DNA from: Pictodentalium vernedei
Taxonomy: Eukaryota > Mollusca > Scaphopoda > Dentaliida > Dentaliidae
Direction: 5' to 3'
Length of the DNA stretch: 64,000 bases
Assembly: GCA_031216915.1 (NCBI GenBank)
Contig: CM062289.1
Span: forward strand, 57,912,577 to 57,976,576
The notes under the pieces were generated by a model. The model did not search any database and was not told the origin of the DNA. It saw only the letters and a list, made by a program, of their open reading frames with translations. Made by a program: the position numbers and the translations under genes. Of this stretch, positions 33,389 to 45,072 are shown piece after piece (the stretch's first letter is position 1; every line of letters begins with the position of its first letter).

Positions 33389-34134
33389 ATGGAGCGTGCA
33401 GTAGGTGTACAGCACTCCTGCATTCCTAACGAATGCCAGGCCTGCCAAATGAAACTAAATTTATTTACGTTTGTAGATACTACGACACAACACTGCGAGG
33501 ATGGAGTACTGCACAATGTACACGTCGGATATTCGCCAAGATCAAGCAGCTCCACGTCTTGCATTTGTGGGGGACATTCCGCCGCCGATGACCTGTAATC
33601 TGCGGGATGAAAAACGAGAAGTAACTTGTGTTCTGTTTTTAGGAAGGCCTCCAGGGTTAATTCATGGTCAAATATAAAGCTGATGTTATGATAAACTCTG
33701 TATCCTGTAACATGCATATTAACCTCGTCACAAGAGTCGTGAGACCCCCAAGTCCTTAAGTCAAGTGTTTCCGAGAGGCAACTTCCCTGCGAACGAATAA
33801 CAATGATGATAAAATCGCATATTTTTAAACCACATCATTCGGTTGTTCTCTGAGCCTGGGCGGACATGGGTGAGTTTCTGCACAGAGCGGCTGGATTATT
33901 GTTTGTGGTTGCACTGATTCTAAAATACGGTAAGTGGACTAGTGGACAGGTGCACCGACTGAAGAGATTCGCTCATTGCCCATATTAGTAGCAAAATTGA
34001 TACCAACTACATCTGCACTCAGCTGAAGATCAAAGACGAGTGACTCAATGTAAAGCACTCTATAACATTTCATGACTCTTCCACTTATGGGGCTCGAATT
34101 CTTTTTATTCTGGGGGGGGGGGGGGGGTGGATGG

Positions 34135-34695
34135 TAGAGCTGTAGGTTAACCGAAACCGAACCGAGGTTTTTTGTTTATCTTAAAAACCGAAACCGTCGA
34201 CATGTCGTAATCTAAGGTTTTTCGTTTTTATTAAAATACTCTCTTGCTGCAGAAATTCACAGAATGTAGCCATCCCAGAGTAGTTAGGGTACCCAGACAC
34301 TGCCATTGGCAGTGTCTGGGTACTCTCACTACTCTGGGATGGTTACATTCTGTGAATTTCCGATATTTCAACTTAGTTGTGTTCGCAGCTTTCCTCAAGT
34401 TGCGCGTAGGTGTCAGACCTCGAAAAATGGCCAAGCACAATAAAAGTTCTGTATATTTAGGTAATTATTATATTGGCCTTCCTGATTCTTCATGTATTAT
34501 AGCTTATTTCGGGCATTCATTGAGTTTCATTCAATTTCACTGCCATTCAGTTATGATTCCAGACATATAGAATGAGTTTTATTGAATTTTATTTGGCCTC
34601 ATGAACAAACCGAAAACCGAACCGAACCGAGGTTTTACTCAACCTGAAAAACCGAAACCCAAACCGAACAAGGAACTTAAAAACCTACAGCTCTA
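34135..34695 (+). mobile_element. hAT MITE, family F copy 5
   Basis: TAGAGCTGTAGG ends and 8-bp duplication GTGGATGG and TTGGATGG (one mismatch) at 34127-34134 and 34696-34703. The family's 108-codon frame is at 34244-34570. A poly-G run precedes it. Confidence 0.85.
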
Positions 34696-35705
34696 TTGGA
34701 TGGGTGGTTATACAAAGACCGTCAGCCAAAAATATTGTGATTAGCAGAACCCAGTCCAAACTTGGACGGCGAGGTCGTTGGTTAATTTTTGATGAAGTAC
34801 TTGTTTACAGTGTCGGATCCAGGGAGGAGTTAAATTTCAATCATGGGTCATGATTAGATGCATCTCCCGGCGTGCATAGTGACAAGGTGGGGCAAGCACA
34901 AGGTGAAATATTCCACTCTCGTCGTTGGGGTCTAAAGGGACTCCCTGGAAACATTTTAGAAAATGAAACGGTAGGGTCCTTCGCATGAGCGGTAGCTGTA
35001 TGCATGGAAACGGCATTATCAGCAATAACACATGGTCATCTCCTACCTTCACTGATCTCGACGCTTGTGAAAAAAATGTTTGGACTGTGCAAAATTCCCC
35101 ATTGTGAAGACCCAAAACATTACGACCGGTGCAGGTTCATCAACTGACAACAATTGCATTTGAACAACAACTTTTGCGATGTGCCAGTACTTGTATGCAA
35201 ATTTCTTTGAAACGTCTTCAATATATAAATGCCGTTTTATTAGCACCAAAAAACCTTCATATTTTTTTTAATTTTTGGCCTCGTGTTCTGCCCGAATCTT
35301 TGACACAGCTGCCCGAGAAATTCCGTCTCATAAAATTTTAGTTCTCCCTCAACCCACTCATTTTGAAGACGAACGCAATACAAATTTATGTCTCGCTTGG
35401 TCACTCTACATTTTGCATTAATTCACGAAAACTCGTCGTGAGAGCTCACTAGAAATGAAACCCAGAGATTGGCCTCGAAGAAAACAGGAGAGAAAAATCA
35501 TATAAAGTGTGCTGATGAAATGCTGATTGTTCTGGTGTTTTTTGTTTTGTTTTTTTGTTAATGGTGTTTAATGACACTTCACTTTCGGCATTCAGCTTCA
35601 CCGTGACGGACAGTTTAGGGCTTAAATTTCACGCGGGAATCGAATCGATTCTCGCAAATGATTCTTGCAAGGAAAATATTCTCGTCATAGATTCTAAAAG
35701 TGTCC

Positions 35706-35948
35706 TTAACCCTTTACATAACATGAAAAGCAGACGACACTTGCAAAAAAATTCTTGAATAACTATTTTTTTTTCCATTTTTTGTCTAAAAAACATAGGT
35801 TATGACCCCTCGTTTTAACGAGCACGTTCCAACGAGGGGTCATAACCTATGTTTTTGAGACAAAAAATGAAAAAATAATGAAAATTTATTGCCGACTTTT
35901 GAGAATAGCGCTGGCCGGTTTTGGCCGTTACGTTGGGTAAAGGGTTAA
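35706..35948 (+). mobile_element. Family A MITE, subfamily 1
   Basis: TTAACCCTTTACATAAC start, ACGAGCACGTTCC core, and GGCCGTTACGTTGGGTAAAGGG end. Paired GGTTATGACC arms are intact. Confidence 0.8.
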
Positions 35949-36004
35949 ATGCCTGGAGGATTCTACTTATTTTATTGCTTCCTCTAATAAGGTAAGGCGC
36001 TGAC

Positions 36005-36066
36005 TTAGCAATGGTGTCTGGTGAAGTCTTGGCTGCCTATGCAGGCAGCCAAGACTTCACCAGAAA
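36005..36066. repeat. Short palindrome
   Basis: GGTGAAGTCTTGGCTGCC, then TATGCA, then GGCAGCCAAGACTTCACC. The inverted match is perfect. Confidence 0.8.
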
Positions 36067-36379
36067 CCACTGCCAAGGTACTGTAGCTTCTCTCAGCAAG
36101 ACCACTATCTGTATGTTGGAACACGTGTTCTGCAGTACACACAAGGCAAGAGTCATACAAAAAATTGGAAATAGGCCCTTTGGGGATAAACTGCAGAAAA
36201 TATTTTTATACATAAATATGAGGTTTGTTTTTTATTAGGAATAATGGACTGGTTGTACTCATAAGAAAAATAGTATAACAGCACTATCAAATTCTGAATT
36301 GAGGACTGAAAATTGATTCTCGCACAGGAGTTTGCGAGAATCCAAACTGATTCTCGCAAATGCGGACGAATTTTAAGGC

Positions 36380-36700
36380 CTGCAGCTTTACGTGTGGAGG
36401 AAGCCGGGGAAAACCACAGTGCCACAGCGAACGAATGCCAAATTTACAAACTCCCTCAAGTAGGGTTAACACTGGTTGAAGGCAAGTGCAGCATCGACAT
36501 GCAGTACGCCTCACAAGCAGGGTTAATACTGGTTGAAGAGAAGTGCACTATCGACGTACCGCCTTGTTACGCAACGCCACCGCGCCTCCCACGAGGGCAA
36601 TCGGGATTGGGTGCCTTCCCCAAGAACACAACGCAGTTATCGCTGGGTAGGATCGAATCGTGAACCTTTCGTTTAAAGTCCAATCCTCTAACCCCTTAGA
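36380..36700 (-). mobile_element. Diverged SINE with internal duplication
   Basis: The SINE body is read on the minus strand: GGCACC, then GTGGCGTTGCG. The segment AGCAGGGTTAA-ACTGGTTGAAG to CATCGACATGCAGTACGCC is present twice in tandem (about 36459-36570). The head is degenerate. Confidence 0.6.
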
Positions 36701-36743
36701 AGTATAATATATTATATGGTATATCATTAGGAAGTTAATATAT

Positions 36744-36985
36744 TTAACCCTTTGAACACTGGTAGTATCTCCCATGCCAGTTCCATGGTAGCAATAGGAA
36801 GAGTCCATATTTATTATTTGGGGGTAGACCAAATAATATTTTCAGCGTGCAGCCCTAGGGCTGCACGTTGAAAATATTGATCGGTCTGCATCGCACATTT
36901 ACCTTGCAGTCACCCCCCTTAATGAAATTGTAACGTAGCTTGTGACCCGTTCGGAAAAAAACGGCCCTGGAGCTTAAAGGGTTAA
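36744..36985 (+). mobile_element. piggyBac-like MITE, family B copy 2
   Basis: TTAACCCTTTGAACAC start and GCTTAAAGGGTTAA end. The core palindrome is GTGCAGCCCTAGGGCTGCAC. The same arms as 15775-16085 are present, here without a nested hairpin. Confidence 0.75.
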
Positions 36986-37332
36986 GTATAGATGTTCAGA
37001 ATGTATATTTCAGTAATGGTCAAAATCTTGTTCTCTATTATACTATTAAAAAATGTAGGGGATATCCAAACTGATGTTGATATTTTCGGAAAATGGTATT
37101 GGATACACGTGCTTGGACACATCAATATGTTACCAAGTTTAGTGTGGATCATCAGTGAATGTCACCGGCTCACGAAAACTTCGTGTAGGTTTTTCGCACA
37201 AGCGCCGCGTTAATGTCTGTGGGGAACGTTTTGAAATTTTCATTTGTACTGGACGGGCTTTTTCGGAAGTCTCGTCGTTCTTTTCTTGGTATAAACTCGT
37301 TCATCAATAGTTTCTGACTGAAACGTAACTTT

Positions 37333-38064
37333 TGAGGTATACGAAGACGGATACGTGACGAACGTTTACGTGCCGTTGGCATGTTGGAAGCTGGCAACGC
37401 ACACACTGCAGTGTCTCAAATTCTCAACATTTATCAATCGGTGATTAGCTGGTTGTGGTCACGCTACCGCCAGACAGACAATGTTGATGACAGACGTCGG
37501 TCAGTTCTGCCAAGGGCGACAACTGCTAACCAGGATCGTTTCATCCGAACCACAGCATTACGTAACCGCCATCAAAGTGCCTCAGAAATTGGACAGCAGC
37601 TGCACCGAGCGACAGATATGCGAGTCAGTGGTCAGACTATCCGAAATCGCCTACACAGCTGGAATTTGTACGCTCGACGACCTCGAATAAATCCACGTTT
37701 GACTGAATGTCACATCGCCGCAAGGCGTAATTGGTGTGGAGCACGACTGCGATGGGACAATCGTCGGTGGAGAAACATGTTTTCCGATGAATCGAGGTTC
37801 ATTTTCGACTTCCACGACAGGCAAAACAGGGTTTGGCGGAGGCGGAACGAACGATGCCATGACATAACTGTTACGCAGCACGATCATTTTGGTGGTGGAT
37901 CGGTTATGGTGTGGGGGGGGGGGGGGGGCATAACCATGACAAGCAAAACAGCATTACATGTCACCCAAGGGCATGTCACAGGGCAGTACTACCGTGACAA
38001 CACGTTAGCAGCTCATGTGGTGCCATTTGCACAATCAGGACATCGGACAATGCATTGGAGGTGA
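37333..38064 (+). pseudogene. Truncated Tc1/mariner transposase
   Basis: An open frame through 38064 encodes an IS630/Tc1-type transposase. In frame upstream of the ATG at 37381 there is ERLRAVG, so the true start is probably earlier. Visible parts are an N-terminal helix-turn-helix (GNAHTAVSQILNIYQSVISW, basic RYRQT, then RRRSVLPRATT), a second domain ending QTIRNRLHSWNL, the first catalytic aspartate in MFSDESRFIF, the VWRRRNER motif and the SVMVWGG motif. The VMVWGG codons have expanded into a poly-G run (37914-37928). The frame ends at VPFAQSGHRTMHWR, before the second aspartate (DNA-x-x-H) and the final acidic residue, so it is inactive. The DNA beyond belongs to repeat H. It differs in sequence from the Tc1 family at 54-56 kb. 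Confidence 0.85.
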
Positions 38065-38620
38065 CGTCATTGTCAAGTGGTCCAGTTAGGTCATGTTGGG
38101 TTGTCATGGTATCCGGCGTGAGTGACCATATTGTGACGGCATTACCACAGTGATACGTTATCTCAGTGCGCATGCGCAGCGCGTGTTTTTAGGTGATACG
38201 TGTTTCCGTCGTCCATTTTGTATACTGGATACGCCATCTTGGTTTCTATGGTGGCATGTCGTTGTGATGAGAAACAAAACCATCTAATAGGACGGGGGTG
38301 GAGCGGAGGGTGTGTTGGATTGAATGGGTTTATATCTAATTATCACAAACAACGAGACAATTGTTTATTTGGCTCGGATGATTCTCAGAGAATCATCTAT
38401 TTCTTCCTATCTAGATGGCCATCTTTGATGGCACATGGCTACAATAGAACCCAAAGGCTCTTAATAGGAAGGGGTGTGTGCTAGGGATGCATTCGATTGA
38501 ATAGGAGTATGATTAATTATCACAAACAACCAGATAATTATTTTACTAGTTTGGATTCCCGGAGAATCTTCATCTCTGCTTCAATGAATATGTCTGTCCG
38601 TTATTGTTTTTTCTGTCAAC
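38063..38620 (+). repeat. Dispersed repeat H, copy 1
   Basis: Shares GTCGTCCATTTTGT, a GCCATCTTGGTTTCTATGG-like block and GCGCATGCGCAGCGCG with the copies at 43735-44480 and 60470-61010 (inverted). An internal block (AATTATCACAAACAACGAGA to GAGAATC) is repeated twice. Class unknown. A weak fragment is at 41150-41215. Confidence 0.6.
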
Positions 38621-38983
38621 CCAACCCTATTCTTTGTTCTGTAGTATACTCCAATAGCGTAGCAAGTCATTTCCGTTGGAACAGTTTTACCTTATTGCTA
38701 CCATATTCAGCTTTTTCTTGTATCTTATGGTTTGCTCTAACCCTATTCCGGGTACTCCTGTTCTTATTTCGAACAGCATAAGCCAAGTTTCGTTTATCCA
38801 GATCATCCATTCAGTTCACTTGAGTAAATTTTCATCGCGCGAGAAGTGGTTTGATTTCGATGGCGCCATCTGGTATTGGGGGAAAATATCACTCTCGGTG
38901 GTGTGGGGGTGGGATGGGTTGGGTAAATCTCACCGCCACGAAAGATATTTGACACAGACACGAGGCTAATATCTCAAATACGA

Positions 38984-39098
38984 AAAGTCCCCAACCTATG
39001 GGGGTTGCACCCTTGACCCATACCACGTGTAATGAAGTAGGGGACCCCCCCCCCCCCCACCACCACACACACACACACACACGCACACACACACACCC
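38984..39098 (+). repeat. Repeat P with C run and (CA)n
   Basis: AACCTATGGGGGTTGCACCC, then CTTGACCCATACCACGTG, a C run and (CA)n. The same order occurs at 46718-46926. Confidence 0.75.
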
Positions 39099-39639
39099 CG
39101 TCGGGTGAGATTTTTCCCATCCCACCTCCACACCGCTCAGGGATAATAATAAGCTCATTATTCTATGCCATTTGAATATCCAATTAATCACTAATTCGTT
39201 TGTTTGTGTGCTTATTCAACAATTTCAAAGGCCAGGGTCGTGTCGTAGGCCTGAGACTGAACAACAAAACGAAAACGAATAATTGCAAACAAATTCGGAT
39301 CTGTTACAGTTTTCTGACAGTGTTATTGTTTCGCATTCTTTTCACATACTTAAGTTGACCAGGACGTTATTTCCGACGCAGGCGCAACGAAGACATAATA
39401 CCGGTTCCTTCCGTTTACACGATGAGAAATTGTAAATGCATGTCTTGTAAAAGTTTAGATCATACAAATAGCACATTTCAACACATAGAAGACAATAAAC
39501 TCAGAGTGTCAGAGCCATAGATTATGTTGAGCGCCTATTTTATATGTTGACATTATCGATGTTTCGGAACAATTGAGTATGTACCATCAATGTTGTTGTT
39601 TTGTCACATTTGTTTGCGACATGAACAGTCGTGATGGTA

Positions 39640-39912
39640 TTCGATTCGAAATTCGACTCGATGTAAAATCCATGGCCCTTTCGATTCGATGTGAAATACA
39701 TGGCCCTATTCGAATCGATGTGAAATCCATGGCCCTATTCGATTCGAAATTCGATGTGATGTGAAATTCATGGCCCTATTCGATTCGAAATTCGATGTGA
39801 TGTGAAATCCATGGCCCCATTCGATTCGAAATTCGATGTGATGTGAAATCCATGGCCCTATTCGATTCGATATTCGATTCAAGCAAAAAAACGGTATTTG
39901 CGGGGCCCTAAT
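39640..39912 (+). repeat. Tandem ATTCGATTCGA repeats
   Basis: Units of about 30 and 49 bases carry CATGGCCCTATTCGATTCG and GATGTGATGTGAAATCC. The block ends GCGGGGCCCTAA. Such subterminal arrays ending GGGCCCTA are seen in hAT elements, but the other end was not found. Confidence 0.6.
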
Positions 39913-40153
39913 TTAACCCTTTACCTAACATGATAAGAAGAGGACACTTGCCAAAAAAATTCTTGAATAACTATTTTTTTTCATTTTTTGTCTCAAAAAC
40001 ATAGGTTATGACCCCCAGTGGAACGAGCTCGACGAGCTCGTTCCAAAGAAGGTCATGACCTATGTTTTTGAGACAAAAAATAATGAAAATTAATAGGCGA
40101 TTTTTGAGAATAGCGCTGGCCGGTTTTGACCGTTATGTTGGGTAAAGGGTTAA
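39913..40153 (+). mobile_element. Family A MITE, subfamily 1
   Basis: TTAACCCTTTACCTAAC start, GGAACGAGCTCGACGAGCTCG core and GGGTAAAGGGTTAA end. It lies immediately after the ATTCGATTCGA array. Confidence 0.85.
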
Positions 40154-41220
40154 AGTCATATCAGCCGAGTTCGATAATGGACAATTCTTGGAAATAAAAT
40201 CATATTCAATAAGTAAATTTGGATTATCAACGTGACATATTATGCTCTATCGTCTTCTTATCTCAGCAAAAAGTGCCATTGTATAGTCACTTGATCAAAG
40301 GATGAAAGTTGGCTTAAGCGCCTTCAACAAGATCACAACGCAATCGACTCAAATAAATTACATGTAATCTTCAGGGGTATAGATACAGGATTGGGAGCAA
40401 CGCCCCACCAAAAATGTTGTTAGAAAATCTTTTGTTAATATGATTTTTCAGGATGGGAGGAAAATTATTGATATTTTCACCAGAGCTTTGCTGAATGCAG
40501 TTGGCAATTTGGTCCCCACCCCTTCCTATATTAAATAAGGGGTGAGATATCTCCTCTTTACCAACTTAAAAAATCTGAAAAGATGGATGTCTGCAAATGC
40601 ATTTATTACTCGAAGTGATTAGCAATTATTTTTCCACAAATGGGACATCGTCGAGTTTTTAAATCCAAATGTCCTGCAAAATCCTTAGATGGCGTCCATT
40701 TCCACATCCCCAACCATGTCTAATCTGGTGCAAATCAAAGGCAAGATATGAAAACCCAGTGGCTACTTGACCTGCATCGTTTTCATTCCATCTTCATAAA
40801 TCAATGATAAAATCTCACATTTACAGTAATTGTATTTTTTAAGTTGCGTTGTTCAGAAATCTTTGCGCATTGACACTTGAACTGTTTTCAAGGGTTCATT
40901 TTCTTGCTACTTCTAATACTCGTGACATGCGAAGAATGTTTATAAATAATTCATTGTGAAAAATCTCAGCAGTTTGTGGCTTAGTGTTATCTTCCTGACC
41001 GGAAGTTCACAGCTGTGACCAGGGAAGTGCTGCTGGTGTACGCGATATTTTGGAGAAAACTAATCACAGGGGTATACTGATTGTAATGATTGATGCAGAC
41101 GTGAGTACTAGGAGAGTGATAGACCGTCCCAGATATGCCGGACCCCCTACCACCACCCCTGACGTCATAGTCACGTGACCCAGTGGCGTGTGAGCTACAT
41201 GTTGTGACGGCATCATCATG
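40154..41220. other. No gene recognised
   Basis: About 1 kb without a convincing frame, palindrome or repeat known from elsewhere in the window. The exception is a short stretch near 41150-41215 resembling repeat H. Confidence 0.5.
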
Positions 41221-41543
41221 ATTCAGATTTAGATTCAGATTTTTTATTTTGCGGTATCAATATACATGTTTTACAGAGTTCATTACAGAGTTATTGTTAC
41301 ATAACATAAATTAGATGTATACACCGCACGGAGGTGACATAGCTAGATTGGCTGTCTACCTGTCACCCCCTTGTAATAAGTACGTTATCCTCAACACTGC
41401 AAATCGACTAGGAACTAAATATTATTAAATATTAAATACGTAGCTCTACCTTGGACATCCATAAGTCAGAACTATTTTTAAAATCTGTTCTTTACACCCG
41501 GTGGCTCAGTGTAAAAGGCAACGGGACGAGATACTCAGAGGTA

Positions 41544-41800
41544 CAGTATGTGGAGAGTGTATTATCACTAAATCACCCGCAGAGTGGAGATTCCACCCAA
41601 GCAATAATTGCAAATTTGTTGCAAAGCATAACCAGCACAAGCAAAGTTTCAGCCAATGGACCTCCGGGTCAAACCCGGAGGTCCATTGACTGAAACTTTG
41701 CTTGTGTTTTTTGTCGATATGTAAAAAAATTGAAAGTTATAGCTTGGGTGATATCTCCACACCATGGGTGATTTAGTTACAATCCACTCTCCACGTACTG
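41544..41800. mobile_element. Tc1/mariner-like MITE, family D copy 4
   Basis: CAGTATGTGGAGAGTG start, CCACGTACTG end and TA flanks. The core CCTCCGGGTCAAACCCGGAGG has a slightly altered loop. Confidence 0.85.
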
Positions 41801-42258
41801 TACTTCAAGCTCGGAGAAAGATGTGTATGACGGTTAACCTGGTGAAGGACGCAACAATTTAAGGAAAGTCTATTTAACCCTGGGGAAGATAATGATAGTG
41901 TTTATGCAAGGAGTATTACGCATTACAGTCGGGACAATATGGATTGTTACATTGGGCATTCGCGGCATATGATGCTGAAAGTTTGAGTTTGAGTTTTCTT
42001 TTGAATTCATTACGGTTAAAAGGTTATGAAATTCGTCGCTCAGATCATTCCATAATCTTGGGTAAGCGAACATGGGTAACTTATCCATCGATCTTGTCCG
42101 TGTTTTGTTTACCCGTATTTGCCCCGTTTGCCTAGTGTTCAAATATGATGGGTTGTGTTGGATGCTAAAGTAATTATTCAGGGACTGGGGAGGTATATCT
42201 TGTTTCCAGTCAAACATGAAAAGGCAGGCCTGTAATATAAACGCGTCATTCACTTTAA

Positions 42259-42857
42259 AGCGACCCATACACTATCAATATTATTGACAATAATATTGTC
42301 AATAAACGGTATGGACAATATTATTGCCAGTGTGTGGGAGATATTGAAGATTGATCAATATTATTGACGAATATCTGAGATCTCTGAAATATTTTCTTCA
42401 ATATTTTACGACCGTCAATAATATTGATAGTGTGTGGGTTCCGTCAATAATATTACGCAATATTTCATTAAATCTTATTGCATCGCGCATCTTTTTTCTC
42501 TATTAAAGGTGTAACCAACCGTAGCAGCTCTTTAAATGAATCTTCATCCATTCGAAGAAAGTTTCTGAAATCATCAGGTTGATTAATCCGTAGTTCCTCC
42601 ATAAGGGCACCATGACCAAATGTGTGTCTTTCTAAAAACCATCGTTTAGTCCACCATTTTTTTTTATTTTGTTTTTCGTTACTCAGGGCCAGTACCACGC
42701 CTAAACCCACAACTGAATCCATGTTTACAGCGCGGTGGCAGACGAAGAAATGACCGAAAATACTGAAGAAACTTTTGAGTAGTTTGTGGCAAAAAATATA
42801 TTGTCAATATTATTTACTCAATATTATTGTCAATAATATTGATAGTGTATGGGCCGC
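42259..42857 (-). mobile_element. PIF/Harbinger deletion derivative in LINE ORF
   Basis: Inverted ends GCGRCCCATACACTATC followed by AATATTATTGACAATA, with flanking TAA at 42256-42258 and 42858-42860. A TWA target is typical of PIF/Harbinger. Subterminal copies of CAATATTATTG recur several times. It encodes the start of a transposase, described separately, and lacks the catalytic part. Confidence 0.8.
42468..42722 (-). pseudogene. N-terminal fragment of a PIF/Harbinger transposase
   Basis: An 84-codon frame reads WWTKRWFLERHTFGHGALME, ELRINQPDDFRNFLRMDEDS and FKELLRLVTPLIEKKDA. The W-W, R-x-W-L and FRNFLRMD-x-x-F-x-ELL patterns are those of the N-terminal region of HARBI1-like transposases. 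The sequence passes straight into the terminal AATATTATTG repeats after KKDARCNKI, so the DDE nuclease domain has been deleted. Confidence 0.8.
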
Positions 42858-43522
42858 TAAAGAATCTTATCTTTTAAGAACAGAGGATCTGTGTGCTAAT
42901 TATAATTTTTGTTATTTATGATTCCAAGTGAACGTTTCTGTATTGTAAGAAGTTTTCTGACTGCTTTTGAAGTGCCCCATATGTGGATACCACAGTGCTC
43001 AAAATAACTTTTTTCTCTGCGTAGCAAAATGCTACGCATTTCCAAAAAATGAATAGCATTTTGTAAACATTACATAGCTATTTTTGTATACCAGAGTTAT
43101 GTTATGCTGTTTTATATTGAATTCTTCTAAGTAGATAGAATAGTTTCATCCATTTCTGGGCATTTCCAAATGATCTGCAACACATGAAACATTTACTATG
43201 TTTTTTTTAACTGAACTGCCTTCAAGGGTTGCATGGACTTGTATACTGTTATAAATGGCGTCTTGGTTGTTTAATAGAGTTCTCAAAATGGAAGTTGGGG
43301 TTTTTAATTTGATGGGCTTGTAGTTATTTTTAATGGACATTTTATGCAAAATGTTGTAAAAACAGGAAGTATTTAAACCAACAGAACTCATCTTAGATAT
43401 GAAGTTGCTAACGATGCTTGATGGAGAGTTAATCTGAGTTATGCCTGGAATGTTCTACAATCAGAAGTAAAGCATCAGTGAACTAGTTTTCAAATTTGTT
43501 TGCAAATTTTCATTTACATTTT

Positions 43523-43583
43523 GCGATACAAGATAATCAACTGCAGCCTAATAGGCTGCAGTTGATTATCTTGTATCGCAAAA
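43523..43583. repeat. Palindrome
   Basis: GCGATACAAGATAATCAACT is mirrored around CTGCAGCCTAATAGGCTGCAG. The match is perfect over about 28 bases per arm. It could be a MITE core. Confidence 0.75.
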
Positions 43584-43734
43584 CGCTATACATAATTTAA
43601 CATTGTGTAGCTTTTTGTAAGTTTTGCATTTTGAGCCCTGGGATACCATATACCAAATGATGTGAACTAATGTATAATATAACGTTTTTAGAGCTTCGTG
43701 TGGTAATATCTTTTTTTACTTTGTTTGTCATGAT

Positions 43735-44480
43735 GATTCGTGGTGTCAGTGTGCACATACAACGCGTGTTATTGTGGTGACACATGCTTTCGTCGTCCAT
43801 TTTGTTTACCGAAGGCCGCCATCTTCGTGTCTATATTTATTTATTATTTATTTATTTATTGGTGTTTAAGGTCACATACTTATGCACAATGGCTAATCGT
43901 GACCGTGACAGTTTTACGGGTGGAGGAAGCCGGAGTACCCGGAGAGAACCACCAAGCAACGACGAGCAGCTGTCAGCTCTCCAACATCGTAACTCTGAAC
44001 TCTGCACCGCAGCACAGGCAGGGTTAGATTGGTTGAAGACATGCGCACCATGGACGTGCAGTACGCCCCAGTACACAGCGTCATCGTGCCCCCATGTAGG
44101 CAATCGGGGTGAAGTGTCTTGCCCAAGGACACAACGCGGCTGCCGCAGGTGGGGTTCGAACCGAGGACCTCTCGGCTTGCAGCCTGCACCTCTACCAACT
44201 GAGCCACCGCGCCCCCTTCGTGTCTATAGCAGCAAGTGGTTGCTATGACATTGAAACTCAAACTGGCCGGGGTGTTCTGCGGGTGTGATCGATTCGAGGG
44301 AGGAATATATCTAATTTCGAAAATCAACCCAAGAGCTATTTATCTGGCTCGGATTCCACCCCGAATCCCGGTATGTGTATCCGGACGGCCCAGAAGGCTT
44401 CTAATAGGATGGGAATGTGTTCGATTTAACTTACTAATTACCGCAACTAACCCTACAATGACTTAAATCACCGAAACAAA
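43735..44480 (+). repeat. Dispersed repeat H, copy 2, split by a SINE
   Basis: Left part (CGCGTGTTATTGTGGTGACA, GTCGTCCATTTTGTTTACC, GGCCGCCATCTTCGTGTC) continues after the SINE as TGTCTATAGCAGCAAGTGG to CTTCTAATAGGATGGG. It matches the order in copy 1 at 38.1 kb. Confidence 0.6.
43836..44215 (-). mobile_element. Full-length SINE nested in repeat H
   Basis: The minus strand reads GGGGGCGCGGTGGCTCAGTTGG, a B-box region, GGGCAAGACACTTC and a TAAATAAATAAAT end. The 13-bp duplication CTTCGTGTCTATA is exact at 43823-43835 and 44216-44228. Confidence 0.9.
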
Positions 44481-44490
44481 TCTGACAAGC

Positions 44491-44516
44491 CCCCCCCCCC
44501 CCCCCCCCCTCCCCCC
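44491..44516 (+). repeat. Poly-C run
   Basis: About 17 C, one T, then 7 C. Confidence 0.9.
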
Positions 44517-45072
44517 CATCTTTGACATCATTTAGTTACTATGGGACTGAACAAAAGTCCTCTAATAGGACCGAGGGGTCTCTAAAATGAGCGTTCGATT
44601 TAATTGGAGTATTCTGTTTCAAATTCTCCGAGAATCCTCGCTTTCTACCTGTAATAGCAGACAACTTCCCTAAACCTCCTAAACTCGCTCAAAACAACTT
44701 GGCAGCTTCTACTAAACTTTCTGAAGCCCACGTATTCTCTGCCAATTTTAACAAAATTTTCAGAAGTCCCTACATGTACCCTAAAAGATCTATTTTAGTA
44801 GCACCCTCTCCCCTCCCCGACTAATTAAATAGTCCATCCATTCCCCCCTTATACCTCCAGTGTGGATCTATATTTTTACGTGTACCTATACTTATGATCT
44901 GTATTTAGTGACATCCTTAACTGGTCCATTAATTAACTACATGATTCGTTAGACAATGATCCATTAAACACACAAAAATACGGTTTATGAAAATATTACT
45001 TTACGCATACCAAATAAGATAGGGCGAGTTTGGGCGATAAATTAAAAGAGACAATACCTTCAGAGCATACAT

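Larger units (their letters stand above)
41220..43010 (-). mobile_element. LINE remnant (3' part) carrying two insertions
   Basis: Minus-strand codons at 42860-43000 read IWGTSKAVRKLL, then QKRSLGIINN, then HTDPLFLKDKIL. After the insertion at 42259-42857 the frame resumes at 42258-41882 with FKVNDAFILQACLFMF, PPQSLNNYF, LNTRQTGQIRVN and LWNDLSDEF. This order (IWG, QKR, HT-PLF, NTR, LWN) is that of the C-terminal part of non-LTR reverse transcriptases. The catalytic core is not present. The 3' end probably lies near 41225, where AGATTCAGATTTAGATTC repeats occur, with a family D MITE (41544-41800) inside the 3' UTR. A stop within the first segment shows it is dead. Confidence 0.7.

Noticed and set aside
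39061-39098. Z-DNA or promoter signal in (CA)n
   Set aside because: It is a simple repeat within repeat P; nothing nearby suggests a transcription start.
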